Shown: positions 1 through 8,607, numbered from the stretch's first letter. The stretch: DNA of 64,000 nt from Halomarina litorea (GCF_024227715.1 NZ_CP100448.1:2005655-2069654); one strand, 5' to 3'. Numbers and translations: made by a program. Notes: generated by a model not told the origin, from the sequence alone.

Positions 1-713
1 AGACGTTCGAGCGACACCGAGAGGTGCGTCCCACGTTTGTTCTCCGCCAGCGAGTGTATCTCGTCGACGACGACGTACTCCACGGTGCGGAGTTTCTCCT
101 TGAACTTCGGGGAGTTGAGCAGGATGGCCAGCGTCTCCGGGGTGGTGTTGAGGATATGGGGCGTCTCCTTCAGCATCTTCTGGCGGTCCGCGCTGCTGGT
201 GTCGCCGTGACGGATGGCGTGGCGGATGTCGATGGGTTCGTCCGCGAGTTCGGAGATGCCGTCGAGGGGCACCTCCAGATTGCGGTGGATGTCGTTTGCG
301 AGCGACTTGAGGGGTGAGACGTAGAGGCAGTAGACGGAGTTGTCGAGGCCGCCGTCGTTCTCCGCGTCCGTGTCGTCCCCGGACTCGCCCTCGCGCGCCT
401 TCCGGCCCTCCCGTTCCCGGCGGTACAGTTCGTCGATGATGGCCGTGAAGGAGGCGAGCGTCTTGCCCGACCCCGTCGGCGCGCAGATGAGCGCGTTCTC
501 CCGGTCGTGGATGCGCGGGATGGCCCCCTTCTGCGGCGGGGTGAAGAAGCCGCCGTTGCCGGGGACGTACTCGCCGAACTCGCGGACCCACCACTCCCGG
601 ACCGCGGGTTCGAGGAGATCGAGGACCTCGCCGTCGTCGATCTCCACGTCCTCGGCGAAGTCGTAGTCGAGCGACCCGAGGAGGTCCCTCCCGGTCTGCG
701 CGTCCCCACCCAT
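1..713 (-). CDS. lhr: Lhr-type DEAD/DEAH ATP-dependent helicase, N-terminal part (3' end outside window)
   Basis: This is the N-terminal part of a superfamily 2 helicase that runs off the left edge. A Walker A motif, APTGSGKT, lies near residues 78-85 after a typical lead-in that ends FFTPPQKGAIP. A run SPLKSLANDIHRNL (motif Ia type) and the Walker B box DEIHSLAENKRGTHL follow; the last two are characteristic of Lhr-family helicases. The family unwinds DNA or RNA-DNA hybrids in repair. The ATG at 713 is the first start before the Asp/Glu-rich N-terminus. The domain call is firm; the exact Lhr subgroup cannot be fixed because the WH and Lhr-C domains lie outside the window. Confidence 0.9.
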   Translation of the reverse strand, partial: MGGDAQTGRDLLGSLDYDFAEDVEIDDGEVLDLLEPAVREWWVREFGEYVPGNGGFFTPPQKGAIPRIHDRENALICAPTGSGKTLASFTAIIDELYRREREGRKAREGESGDDTDAENDGGLDNSVYCLYVSPLKSLANDIHRNLEVPLDGISELADEPIDIRHAIRHGDTSSADRQKMLKETPHILNTTPETLAILLNSPKFKEKLRTVEYVVVDEIHSLAENKRGTHLSVSLER

Positions 714-818
714 CAGTTGTGCCGGGTTGGCGGGGCAGGGGGAAGTGGGTTTGGCTACCGGAGCGGAAGTGGTCCGGGACGACGGAACGCCCTTCCCCAC
801 CGCCCACGACACCTCGGT

Positions 819-1589
819 ATGCGCGTCACCTTCCTCGGCACCGGCAGCGCGATGCCCACCGGCGAACGGTTCCAGACTGGCCTCCTCCTCGAAGCGGACG
901 GGCGCGATCCCCTGCTCGTGGACTGCGGGAGCGGCGTCCTGCACGCTCTCGCGCGGACCGACGTGGGCTACGAGGGCGTCTCGACCGTCCTGCTCACCCA
1001 CCACCACCTCGACCACGTCGCGGACCTCCTGCCGCTCCTGAAGGCCAAGTGGCTGGCGGGGACGACGGACCTCACCGTCGCGGGGCCCGAGGGCACCCGC
1101 GAACTCGTGGAGGGACTGCTGGACGTCCACGACTACCTGCAGGGGCGCGTGGACCTCACGTTCGAGGAGGTCGGTCCCGGGGCGTTCTCCGTCGGCGGGT
1201 ACGACGTGGAGGCCGTCGAGACGGTCCACTCGCTGTACTGTCTGGCCTACCGCTTCGCCGACCCCGACGGGGGTGACTTCGTCTTCTCGGGGGACTCGGA
1301 GGCCATCGACGCCATCGCCGACCTCGCGGAGGGCGCGAGCGTGCTGGCCCACGACTGTTCGTTCCCGGACAGCGTGGACGTCTCGAACCACCCCACCCCG
1401 ACCCAGTTGGGCGAGGTCCTCGCCGGCCACGATATCGGGACGGTGTACCTCACGCACCTCTACCCGCACACCGACGGCGAACACGAGTCCATGCTCGAGT
1501 CGGTCGGGGCCGACGACGACGACGAGGTGCGCTTCGCCCGCGACGGCCTGACCGTCGACACGGGGGGCACCGACGAGGAAGCGGGATGA
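819..1589 (+). CDS. MBL-fold metal hydrolase, ribonuclease Z-like
   Basis: A 256-residue metallo-beta-lactamase-fold protein starting MRVTFLGTGSAMPT, the glycine-rich opening strand of RNase Z/arylsulfatase-type MBL proteins. The metal motif HxHxDH is at residues 61-66 (HHHLDH), followed by a metal-bridging Asp in VFSGDSE and His residues in LAHDCSF and YLTHLYPH. The reading frame is open far upstream, but the ATG at 819 is chosen because the fold begins there. The family cleaves phosphodiesters or hydrolyses related esters. A tRNA 3'-processing role is possible but not certain, since haloarchaea carry several RNase Z-like paralogues. Confidence 0.85.
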   Translation: MRVTFLGTGSAMPTGERFQTGLLLEADGRDPLLVDCGSGVLHALARTDVGYEGVSTVLLTHHHLDHVADLLPLLKAKWLAGTTDLTVAGPEGTRELVEGLLDVHDYLQGRVDLTFEEVGPGAFSVGGYDVEAVETVHSLYCLAYRFADPDGGDFVFSGDSEAIDAIADLAEGASVLAHDCSFPDSVDVSNHPTPTQLGEVLAGHDIGTVYLTHLYPHTDGEHESMLESVGADDDDEVRFARDGLTVDTGGTDEEAG

Positions 1590-1646
1590 GCGGGGGTAGG
1601 CCTTCCCGACGGGGCTACACCTGTTGCCGCGCGGACGCCGAACGCT

Positions 1647-1664
1647 ATACACGTCGGCGTGTAT
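1647..1664. promoter_or_regulatory. Perfect 7-4-7 inverted repeat upstream of the exported PGA-hydrolase-like gene
   Basis: ATACACG, four bases, then CGTGTAT: a perfect palindrome 31-48 bp before the GTG at 1695. The right arm runs into a TATA-like stretch (gtgtattt) at the spacing expected for a leaderless haloarchaeal promoter, so it is placed like an operator. The binding protein is unknown. Confidence 0.4.
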
Positions 1665-1694
1665 TTCATGTAGTGGGGATTTTTCGGTGGCGGC

Positions 1695-2618
1695 GTGAAC
1701 GACAGAACGACCAGACGGACGTTCCTCGCGGCGGCCGGTGGCGCCGTGGCGGCCTCGTCCGTCGCCACTGCTGGGACCGGTGACGTGACCACGACTCGCG
1801 GCGACGTCGTCGTCCGCGTTTCGGCGGGACGCTGGGACGACGAGCGGTGTTCGCTCCCCGGGAGCGTCCTCGATCGATACGGACTCGTGACGGGCCAGCA
1901 GGTACGCCTCTGGTACGGCGGCACCTGCGCGCTGTTCACCGTCGACCGGACCGACGGCGACGAGGCCGTCGTCGCCGACGACGGGGCGGAACGTCTGGAG
2001 GCGCCCGAGGATGACTTCACTGCCGAACTCGACACGCAGGTCGTCGACCCCGCGGTGGACGAGACCACCGCCCGCGAGGAGGGTGGGTTCGTCGAGGCGT
2101 CGCGGTCGGGGACCGACCTGCTCGCCGTCGCCCCGCACGGCGGCTACATCGAGTACGGGACGGGCGACCAGGCCGAACGGGTCGCCGACGCCCTCGGCGG
2201 CGGCCTCTGGCGCTGTTCGGGGTGGTCGCCCGGCGGCGGTGCCTACCGGCGCTGGCACATCACCTCCACGGACCTCCATCCGGACTCGCTGCCCGCACTC
2301 GCGGACGTCGCCGAGGACGCCTATCGCCACGCGGTGGCGTTCCACGGCTGGTCGAACGACGGCGTCGGCGTCGGGGGCGGCGCACCGCGCGACGTACTCG
2401 AACACGTCCGCGACACCGTTCGTGAGCACGCCGACGGCGCGTTCCCTGTCTGTCTCGTCGCGGACCCGGCCTACGACGGGACCGACCCGGACAACGTGGT
2501 CAACTGGCTGACCGAGGGCGGCGACGGCGGCGTCCAGTTGGAGCAGGGCTGGTCGGTCCGGACCGACCACCGGGACGTCGTCGCGGACGCCGTCGTGGCC
2601 GCGTTCGACTCGCTGTAG
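1695..2618 (+). CDS. Tat-exported poly-gamma-glutamate hydrolase family protein
   Basis: The protein has 307 residues and starts with GTG, giving MNDRTTRRTFLAAAGG, a clear twin-arginine signal (RRTFL) with cleavage expected after the VATAG region. The C-terminal half carries zinc-amidohydrolase motifs of the PghP/DUF867 family: APHGGYIE at 146-153 (His148, Glu153), HITSTD with His188, and AFHGW with His217. Phage PghP enzymes of this family cut the gamma-glutamyl bonds of poly-gamma-glutamate, and some haloarchaea make that polymer, so an outer-surface or secreted hydrolase is a fair inference. Substrate is untested. No capsule genes are nearby. Confidence 0.75.
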   Translation: MNDRTTRRTFLAAAGGAVAASSVATAGTGDVTTTRGDVVVRVSAGRWDDERCSLPGSVLDRYGLVTGQQVRLWYGGTCALFTVDRTDGDEAVVADDGAERLEAPEDDFTAELDTQVVDPAVDETTAREEGGFVEASRSGTDLLAVAPHGGYIEYGTGDQAERVADALGGGLWRCSGWSPGGGAYRRWHITSTDLHPDSLPALADVAEDAYRHAVAFHGWSNDGVGVGGGAPRDVLEHVRDTVREHADGAFPVCLVADPAYDGTDPDNVVNWLTEGGDGGVQLEQGWSVRTDHRDVVADAVVAAFDSL

Positions 2619-2763
2619 CCGGCGGCGGGGCGACGCCACGGGGCGGAGTGAAAGTGTCCGGAGCGGCGGCGACGGCCACGGCCCCGGGGGACAGGAGCGC
2701 CCCACGACCACTTCCACTTCGGTGTTGGCTGGCGTTCTTGCCCGTCCCCGGCGGACGACAGGT

Positions 2764-3330
2764 ATGTCCTCACCGACGCGGGCGACGCCGGGCGACGCCG
2801 ACCGTACGAACCCCTCCGACCGGACCGACCGCTCGGGCGGGGCGGACGACTACATCGAGGCGTCGGGGGTGCTGGTTAGCGTCGCCGGGACGGTCCACGA
2901 CCCGGGGGTCGTCCGGGCGGCGGGGGCCCACGCCGCGGTGACGGGCGGCCACCTCGTCGTCCTCGCCGTCCTGCCGAACGACGCGTTCGTCGAACGCCAG
3001 CGGGCGCGGGCGGCCGTCCCCGAACTGCGACGGTTCGCGCTCTCGGAGGCGGAGATGGAGCGCCGACACGTCGCCCGGCGGGCCGCGAGGCGGGCGCTCG
3101 GCGGAGTCGACGTGCCCGTGACGGTGGTCGGCGCGGTGGGCCGGGAACCCGACCACGTTCTCGCGACTGCCCGCGAACACGGCTGCGACCACGTCTTCCT
3201 CGCGGACCGACCCGCCCCGGGACGAGCGCTGACCCGCGATACGCTCTCTGCGGTCTGCGAGCGCTTCGAGGGGCCCGTGACGGTCCTCTCGGAGCGGGAC
3301 GGGGAGAGCGACCGCCCGACGCCTCTCTGA
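2764..3330 (+). CDS. Universal stress protein (UspA-fold) family protein
   Basis: A 188-residue protein. After a roughly 40-residue charged, Thr/Asp-rich leader comes a Usp-like alpha/beta sheet: a strand VLVSVAG, a strand HLVVLAVLP, an amphipathic helix around residues 80-105, then VPVTVVGAVG and an AREHGCDHVFLADR segment. The classical G-2x-G-9x-G(S/T) ATP loop is not obvious, so nucleotide binding is doubtful. The ATG at 2764 is preferred over an upstream start because the text before it is arginine-rich noise. It ends 5 bp before the convergent pelota gene. Role unknown beyond the fold. Confidence 0.7.
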   Translation: MSSPTRATPGDADRTNPSDRTDRSGGADDYIEASGVLVSVAGTVHDPGVVRAAGAHAAVTGGHLVVLAVLPNDAFVERQRARAAVPELRRFALSEAEMERRHVARRAARRALGGVDVPVTVVGAVGREPDHVLATAREHGCDHVFLADRPAPGRALTRDTLSAVCERFEGPVTVLSERDGESDRPTPL

Positions 3331-3335
3331 GAGCG

Positions 3336-4403
3336 TTACTGGAGGCGGTAGCGCAGGATGGCGGCGACGCCGCCCAGTTGCTCCAGTTGCTCGCCGGGGT
3401 CGAACTCGTGGGAGAAGACGACGATGTCGCCGCCCTTCTGGTCGACCGTCTCCAGCAACTCGTTGGCGTCCACGGTCCACTCGCCGTCGCCGCCGCGTTC
3501 CTGTCGGAGGCGCTCGTCCACGACGAGGAGCGTCTCGACGGCCCCGAACTCGGCGGCTTCCTCGACCGCCTCGACGCCGTAAGCCGCCTTCTCGCCGCTC
3601 GCTATCTCCTGCATCAGGCGGTCGATGAGTTCCGCCTCGCGGGCGATTCTGGTCTCGGCCTGCACGTCCTCGACGGCACCGCGCTTGAGCACCTCGTGGA
3701 CGCCCCGGTCGCCGACGGCGCTGGTGTCGACCATCGTTATCAGTTCCGCCACCTCGGGGGCCTCCTCCTCGATGTACTTGTAGGCGTCCTGCTTCGTGAA
3801 CCCCGGCCCGGCGAGGATGATGGCGTCCACCTCCAGCCGACGAAGCACGTCGGTGAGTTCCGCGAACAGTTCCGACCGGGAGCGGGCGTACTCGCCTTTC
3901 CCCGTCGGGCCGGTCAGGGCCACGCGCTCTTCGGCGCCGTACTGGGCCACGTCGTGGACGTGCGCGGCGGCCTCCTCGACGGTGACGATGACGACGTCGG
4001 TGCTGTCGCGGGCCTCGACGGCCTCCTCCAGTCGCTCTAGCTGGTCGGGTTTCCAGTGTTTCGTCACCTCCAGCTCCTCCTGTTGCTCGACGTTGAGCGT
4101 GTGGTGGAAGCCGAGTTGGTCCTCGCGCGAGCAGTCCTCGATGGTTCCCGACACCCGCAGGCGGTTGGCGAAGCGGGCGAACTCCGTCTCCTCGACGGCC
4201 AGCGTGACGTACATGTGCTCGCGTTCGCCGCCGGAGTCGCGCAGTTGCTCGTCGTCGCGGCGCACCCGGCGGGAGGTGTCTCCCCCCACTCTGTCGCCGG
4301 GTTCGAGGATGTAGTTCAGGTGCCAGAGGTCGTCGACCGACTCGGGGACGACCGTGATCTTCTCGCGTCCTCCCTCGACGCGGTGACGGTCGGCGATTCG
4401 CAT
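3336..4403 (-). CDS. pelA: mRNA surveillance protein pelota
   Basis: A 355-residue archaeal pelota (Dom34) homologue, the usual length for the family. The N-terminal Sm-like domain shows [18 protein letters not shown] central domain contains [18 protein letters not shown] and the ELTDVL...[13 protein letters not shown] stretch shared with aRF1, and an L7Ae-like C-terminal domain ends AILRYRLQ. Pelota enters the A site of stalled ribosomes without a GGQ motif and, with aEF1A and ABCE1, splits them. The open frame extends upstream, but the ATG at 4403 gives the canonical start. RqcH, another ribosome-quality factor, lies about 1.7 kb away on the same strand. Confidence 0.93.
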   Translation of the reverse strand: MRIADRHRVEGGREKITVVPESVDDLWHLNYILEPGDRVGGDTSRRVRRDDEQLRDSGGEREHMYVTLAVEETEFARFANRLRVSGTIEDCSREDQLGFHHTLNVEQQEELEVTKHWKPDQLERLEEAVEARDSTDVVIVTVEEAAAHVHDVAQYGAEERVALTGPTGKGEYARSRSELFAELTDVLRRLEVDAIILAGPGFTKQDAYKYIEEEAPEVAELITMVDTSAVGDRGVHEVLKRGAVEDVQAETRIAREAELIDRLMQEIASGEKAAYGVEAVEEAAEFGAVETLLVVDERLRQERGGDGEWTVDANELLETVDQKGGDIVVFSHEFDPGEQLEQLGGVAAILRYRLQ

Positions 4404-4484
4404 ACCGGGCGTTCCTCGGCGCGTCGTAAGTGCCTGCCTCTTCGGGCCGCGACGGACGCATCGCTCGACAGTCCCGTTCCTCGT

Positions 4485-4499
4485 AATTACACTTATGGG
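4485..4499 (+). promoter_or_regulatory. TATA-like promoter of the alcohol dehydrogenase gene
   Basis: An AT-rich block (aattacacttatggg) sits 25-39 bp before the ATG at 4524, the spacing of a haloarchaeal TATA box on a leaderless or nearly leaderless transcript. It is also between divergent pelota and dehydrogenase genes, where a promoter is expected. Confidence 0.4.
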
Positions 4500-4523
4500 A
4501 ATGGTTTGCGATGGACACACGTA

Positions 4524-5588
4524 ATGCGCGCAGCAGTTCTCAAGAAGCACGGCGAACCGCTCGAAATCGAGGAGGTCGACGAACCGGACCTCTCGCCCAC
4601 CGGTGCCATCGTGGAGGTAGAGGCCTGCGGTATCTGCCGGTCGGACTGGCACGGCTGGCAGGGCGACTGGGACTGGCTGGACCTCAAGACGCCCGAGGGG
4701 CAGATTCTGGGCCACGAACCGGCCGGCCGAGTGGTAGAAGTCGGCGAGCAGGTGAGCCACATCTCGGAGGGCGACCACGTCGCCGTCCCGTTCAACCTCG
4801 GCGACGGCACTTGCATGGAGTGTCGCCGCGGCCACTCCAACACCTGCGAGAACGTGATGCCACTCGGGTTCGTCGAACCCGTCCCCGGCGCGTTCGCCGA
4901 GCAACTCCACGTCCCCGCCGCCGACCACAACCTCGTTCACCTCCCGGACGGCGTCTCCTCGGTGGACATGGCCGGTCTCGGCTGTCGGTTCATGACCTCG
5001 TTCCACGCGCTGGCCCACCGCGCAGACGTGAGCGCGGGCGACTGGGTGGCGGTCCACGGCTGTGGCGGTGTCGGCCTCTCGGCGGTCCACATCGCCGACG
5101 CTCTCGGCGCGAACGTCGTCGCCGTCGACCTCATGGACGACAAACTCGACAAGGCGAAGGAACTCGGCGCGGTCGAGGTGGTCAACGCCGGCGACGCCGA
5201 GAACGTCCCCGAGGACGTGAAGGCGCTGGCGGGCGGCGCGGCCGACGTGAGCGTGGACGCCCTCGGCATCGAGACGACCTGCCAGAACTCCGTGTTGAGC
5301 CTCGGCAACCGCGGTCAGCACGTCCAGATCGGACTGACGACGCAGGACGAACAGGGGATGATTCCCCTCCCGACGGACGCGATGGTGATGCAGGAAATCG
5401 AGTTCATCGGGTCGCTCGGCATGCCCCCGACGCGCTACGACGAGATATTCCGCATGGTCGCCACGGGCAAACTCAACCCGAGTGCGGTCGTCAGCGAGAC
5501 GGTCGCGCTCGACGACGTGTCGGACAAACTCGCCTCGATGACTGACTTCGAGACGGTCGGCATCCCCGTCATCGACCAGTTCGACTGA
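4524..5588 (+). CDS. Zinc-dependent alcohol dehydrogenase (MDR family)
   Basis: A 354-residue medium-chain dehydrogenase. Catalytic zinc ligands are visible: Cys35 in [11 protein letters not shown], and His64-Glu65 in GHEPAG. The structural zinc loop reads D94-G-T-C97-M-E-C100 then C108, so Asp replaces the usual first Cys; known Sulfolobus enzymes use Glu at this point. The Rossmann motif GCGGVGLS follows near residue 190, and [11 protein letters not shown] ends in an Asp at the position that favours NAD over NADP. It oxidises alcohols or reduces aldehydes in the cytoplasm; the substrate cannot be read from sequence. Single gene with its own promoter. Confidence 0.9.
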   Translation: MRAAVLKKHGEPLEIEEVDEPDLSPTGAIVEVEACGICRSDWHGWQGDWDWLDLKTPEGQILGHEPAGRVVEVGEQVSHISEGDHVAVPFNLGDGTCMECRRGHSNTCENVMPLGFVEPVPGAFAEQLHVPAADHNLVHLPDGVSSVDMAGLGCRFMTSFHALAHRADVSAGDWVAVHGCGGVGLSAVHIADALGANVVAVDLMDDKLDKAKELGAVEVVNAGDAENVPEDVKALAGGAADVSVDALGIETTCQNSVLSLGNRGQHVQIGLTTQDEQGMIPLPTDAMVMQEIEFIGSLGMPPTRYDEIFRMVATGKLNPSAVVSETVALDDVSDKLASMTDFETVGIPVIDQFD

Positions 5589-5615
5589 AACAGCCGGCGA
5601 GTCGCAACGAGCGAC

Positions 5616-5854
5616 TCAGTCGTCCCGGTCGACCGCGACGATCTCGAGGTCCCAGCTCGGGTCGGCCCGGTCGTCGCTCACTATCGGCCACCCGCCCTCG
5701 ACGTGGACGCCGTTGGCGCGGGCGTCGTTCACCAGCTTCCGGAGTCGTCGGTGGAACGCCTCCTCCGTCGTCACGTTCGTGTCGCGGTCCACGGCTACGC
5801 GCCCCGGCCGCAGTGCGATAGCGAATCGAACATCGTCAGCGGAGGGATACTCAT
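5616..5854 (-). pseudogene. Small conserved-looking protein with an N-terminal frameshift
   Basis: An open frame of 82 codons ends at 5616 and reads like a real small protein (SADDVRFAIALRPGR, then VTTEEAFHRRLRKLVNDARA, then EGGWPIVSDDRAD), but it begins directly after a stop at 5865-5867 and has no ATG, GTG or TTG until a GTG at 5792. One frame over, an ATG at 5854 gives MSIP and then would join SADDVRF if a single base were removed near 5841-5848. The simplest reading is one intact gene of about 79 residues with a 1-bp lesion or sequencing error. Function not recognised. Alternative: a short GTG-started protein, 5616-5792. Confidence 0.5.
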
Positions 5855-5884
5855 CAAGCGGTCTTCAATCACCTCCAATAACGA

Positions 5885-6081
5885 TTAGGTATCGGCGTCC
5901 TCGAGGACCGCCCGGACGACCGAGAGCGCGATGGGGGCCGGAGCGCCACCCGGTCCGACACCCCCTGGCCGCCACGAAGTCGGTCGTCGTGACCCTCCGT
6001 GGGACCGTCCCCCTTCGAGACCGCCGCCAGCAGGGGGCACTCCTCCCCGTCTGTCAGTCCGGACAGCGTCTCACTGGTCAT
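5885..6081 (-). pseudogene. Small protein, probable frameshift at a five-C run
   Basis: An ATG at 6081 gives MTSETLSGLTDGEECPLLAAVS and continues to a Gly-rich stretch. There the frame turns into arginine-serine noise that reads on to a stop at 5869. Adding one base to the C-run at 5961-5965 switches to a frame that reads GGVGPGGAPAPIALSVV and then RAVLEDADT with a stop at 5885-5887. Together these make a plausible 65-residue acidic haloarchaeal protein. Family not recognised. The call rests on codon character in both halves and is tentative. Confidence 0.35.
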
Positions 6082-6143
6082 CCTCCCCCATACCGTACCG
6101 AGCCTCGTCGTCGAGACGAACGGAATCCGGTCGGGGCGACTTC

Positions 6144-8279
6144 CTACTCGTCGACCATCCGACTGCCGCCCGCCGGGAGGAACTCCTGTATCTTGTCGGG
6201 GCTGGCGACCTTCCGGACGTACGTCTGATCGGTGAACCGCGAGCGGAACTCCCGGTACAGTATCTTCGCGATGTCGTTCTGGGCGTACTGGCCCGGTTCG
6301 ACCGCGATGGAGGTGACCGTCCGCGATTCGACGGCGCTCGGCGGCCCGCCGAGGACCTGCGACTGCGGTTCGACGGCGATACCCACCGCACACCCGACCG
6401 GGGTGTCCCGGAAGTAGGTGCGGTCGCCCCGGACGACGAACGACCCCTTCTCGACGTACTCGCCGCTCTCGGGCGTCTTGCTCACCTGGTTCGGTTCGAC
6501 CATGTAGACGTCCCCCGAGAAGTGGCCGTCCTTCCACACCGAGGAGTACGAGATGGCGAACTGGGCGGCCTCTTCGAGGGAGGACTCGGGGAAGTCGACC
6601 TCCTTCGACGCCTCGCTCGGTCCGGTCGCCTTCAGGACGGTGGCGGGCGCGCCGTGGGCCTGCGTGTGGAAGAAGCGGTCGCCCTTCTCCATGTACTTCT
6701 TGACGATCTCCTCGTTCTGGTCGGCGTTGCGTCCCCCGATGACGAGGAAGCCGTCGCTCGTGTGGAACCAGCGGAAGCGCTCGTACCACTGTTCGTCGCG
6801 CCTGACCGGCACGGACCCGCGGGTCAGCCAGTCGACGTCCTCCCCCTCCTCGTCGGGTTCCTCGGGCGCGTCGTCGGCCGACCACTCCTCCTTTCGCGCC
6901 TTCACGTCGGCCAGTTGCTCGCGGGTGTCCTCGATGGCCTCCAGTGCGCCCTCCTTCTTCTCCTCGATGCGCTTGGCCTCGGTGTAGAGGCGGTCGGCGT
7001 TCTTCTCGACGCCCATCGACGGGTCGACGGTGACGCGGGTGCCCTCGACGTCGAGCGTGACGGTCCCCTTCGCCCCGTCGACGTCGACGACGGCCTCTGC
7101 GGCCTCGATGCCCCGGTCGGCCCCCTCCTCGAAGCGCGCGGCGATGTCGTCCCACGGGGTGTCCTCGGCACGCGCGTTCCGGACCGCGGAGATGACGTCG
7201 TCGACGAGGTCGTAGCGCGAGTACAGCAGTTCCGCCTTCTCGCGTTCGTCCCGTGCGTCCTCCTCGAAGCTCTCGATGGCACCCTCCTGCTGGGCGATGA
7301 TACGTTCGTACTTCGCGATCTCCTCCTCGAAGTCGGGGCGGCCGTCGTCCGCGCCGCTGGACCCGCCGGTGTCGCTCTCCTCCTCGAAGTGGAAGAAGTA
7401 GTCGTCCAGCGCGTCGTTGAAGTTCGAGAACTGCTCGCTGTGGAGCGCCTCGTGTTCCTCCAGCGGGATGGGGGTGACGTCCACGCGCCGGCCCTCCTCC
7501 TCCGCGTCCTCACCCTCACCGCCCTCGTCGTCGTCGTAGTACACCCGCGGGTCGAACTCCCCCGAGCGCAGGACCGTCCGCAGACGGTCGAGTTCGCGGT
7601 ACAGCGCCTCGTAGTCCGACTCCTCGGCCTCCGTGATGTCCTTCGTCTTCTCGACGCCCGCGCGGGTGCAGAGTTCCTCCGCCCAGAGGCCGCCGAAGTT
7701 CAACTGGGTGGCGAGGGTGCGCACGATGTCGGTGTCCGACCCGTCCATCCGCGCGTCGAACCCCTCGCGGTCGACGCTCATCGGGTTGAACCGCGAGGAG
7801 GGGTAGTCGTACAGCGCGCCCGGCGCGACGGTCCGAGACTTCAGGCGAACCGTCTCCAGACAGCCGAGCACCTCGTAGTTGTCGTCGCAGACCGCGACGT
7901 TCCCGTCGCCGAACAGTTCCGCGACGATGTGAGTGTCGCCGTCCTCGCGTTCGAAGTGGAAGGTGAGGATGCGGTCGAACTCGAACTGGTCGACGCCCGC
8001 GAAGTCCGCCCCCGAGAGGCGATTCCTGAGCATCATCGCGAAGTTCGGCGGTCGACCCGGCGCGTCGGGGACGCGCTCGGGGGCCGAGAGGTGCGCCCGC
8101 TTCGGGTCGCCCACCTCCACGAGGAGTTCCAGACGCCCGCGCTCGAAGTCGCGGAGCTTCAGGCGCAGGAGGTCCTCGCCGTAGAGGTAGGCCTTGTCGA
8201 CTTTCGCCCCCTCGTACGCACCGAGTTCACGGACGAGGGCCGCACAGTCGACGCTCGTGAGCTCGCGCTTCTTGTCCAT
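6144..8279 (-). CDS. rqcH: RqcH / NEMF-Rqc2 family ribosome quality control protein (NFACT)
   Basis: A 711-residue NFACT protein. Residues 1 to about 220 form the NFACT-N domain (MDKKRELTSVDCAALVREL, LLRLKLRD, FAMMLRNRLSGA). A long acidic coiled-coil middle contains EEEIAKYERIIAQQEG and ERKxxA-like helices. The C-terminal NFACT-R (DUF814) domain has WYERFRWFHTSDGFLVIGGRNADQNE, TQAHGAPATVLKA and EAAQFAISYSSVWKDG. Rqc2/RqcH proteins bind the large subunit with peptidyl-tRNA after ribosome splitting and recruit Ala-tRNA for tailing. The ATG at 8279 begins the fold. Pelota on the same strand supports a local ribosome-rescue theme. Confidence 0.93.
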   Translation of the reverse strand: MDKKRELTSVDCAALVRELGAYEGAKVDKAYLYGEDLLRLKLRDFERGRLELLVEVGDPKRAHLSAPERVPDAPGRPPNFAMMLRNRLSGADFAGVDQFEFDRILTFHFEREDGDTHIVAELFGDGNVAVCDDNYEVLGCLETVRLKSRTVAPGALYDYPSSRFNPMSVDREGFDARMDGSDTDIVRTLATQLNFGGLWAEELCTRAGVEKTKDITEAEESDYEALYRELDRLRTVLRSGEFDPRVYYDDDEGGEGEDAEEEGRRVDVTPIPLEEHEALHSEQFSNFNDALDDYFFHFEEESDTGGSSGADDGRPDFEEEIAKYERIIAQQEGAIESFEEDARDEREKAELLYSRYDLVDDVISAVRNARAEDTPWDDIAARFEEGADRGIEAAEAVVDVDGAKGTVTLDVEGTRVTVDPSMGVEKNADRLYTEAKRIEEKKEGALEAIEDTREQLADVKARKEEWSADDAPEEPDEEGEDVDWLTRGSVPVRRDEQWYERFRWFHTSDGFLVIGGRNADQNEEIVKKYMEKGDRFFHTQAHGAPATVLKATGPSEASKEVDFPESSLEEAAQFAISYSSVWKDGHFSGDVYMVEPNQVSKTPESGEYVEKGSFVVRGDRTYFRDTPVGCAVGIAVEPQSQVLGGPPSAVESRTVTSIAVEPGQYAQNDIAKILYREFRSRFTDQTYVRKVASPDKIQEFLPAGGSRMVDE

Positions 8280-8375
8280 ACCCCCGATTCCTCGGAGGGA
8301 ACGAAAAGGCGTGTCGTTGTTCCTCGCGTGACTGTGGTTCCTGTGTGCACGCGCCCCAGCCGGTCTATCACGCAA

Positions 8376-8385
8376 GGGTTATCAA
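8376..8385 (+). promoter_or_regulatory. TATA-like promoter of the tandem cold-shock genes
   Basis: The block gggttatcaa lies about 26-35 bp upstream of the ATG at 8411. This is the expected TATA spacing for a leaderless haloarchaeal transcript that would serve both cold-shock genes. Confidence 0.4.
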
Positions 8386-8410
8386 TGGGTAGCCCGGATA
8401 ACCGAAGGTA

Positions 8411-8605
8411 ATGGCGAAAGGTAAGGTTGATTTCTTCAACGACACCGGCGGCTACGGTTTCATCTCGACGGACGATGCGGACGAGGACGTCTTCTTCCAC
8501 ATGGAGGACGTCGGCGGTCCGGACCTCGAAGAGGGGCAGGAAGTCGAATTCGACATCGAGCAGGCTGACAAGGGCCCGCGCGCCAAGAACCTGCAGAGGC
8601 TCTAA
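8411..8605 (+). CDS. cspA: Cold-shock domain protein, copy 1
   Basis: A 64-residue protein made only of a cold-shock OB fold. RNP1-like KGKVDFFNDTGGYGFI and RNP2-like DVFFHMEDV are present, and it ends KGPRAKNLQRL. Such proteins bind single-stranded RNA or DNA and melt RNA structure; in haloarchaea they are abundant and not only cold induced. It is followed after two bases by a nearly identical copy, differing at only a handful of residues (S/T, D/E, E/V), so the pair arose by tandem duplication and is surely co-transcribed. Confidence 0.96.
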   Translation: MAKGKVDFFNDTGGYGFISTDDADEDVFFHMEDVGGPDLEEGQEVEFDIEQADKGPRAKNLQRL

Positions 8606-8607
8606 TC

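Noticed and set aside
507-1589. Long 360-residue frame covering the RNase Z-like gene from 507
   Set aside because: Residues before 819 are Arg/Pro/Gly-rich and antisense to the Lhr gene; the MBL fold starts at 819.
2770-4518. 582-residue minus frame over the Usp and pelota genes
   Set aside because: Arg-rich shadow of two real genes in other frames; no domain.
5931-8411. 826-residue plus frame antisense to rqcH
   Set aside because: Leu/Val/Arg-rich mirror of a well-conserved gene; GC bias keeps it open.
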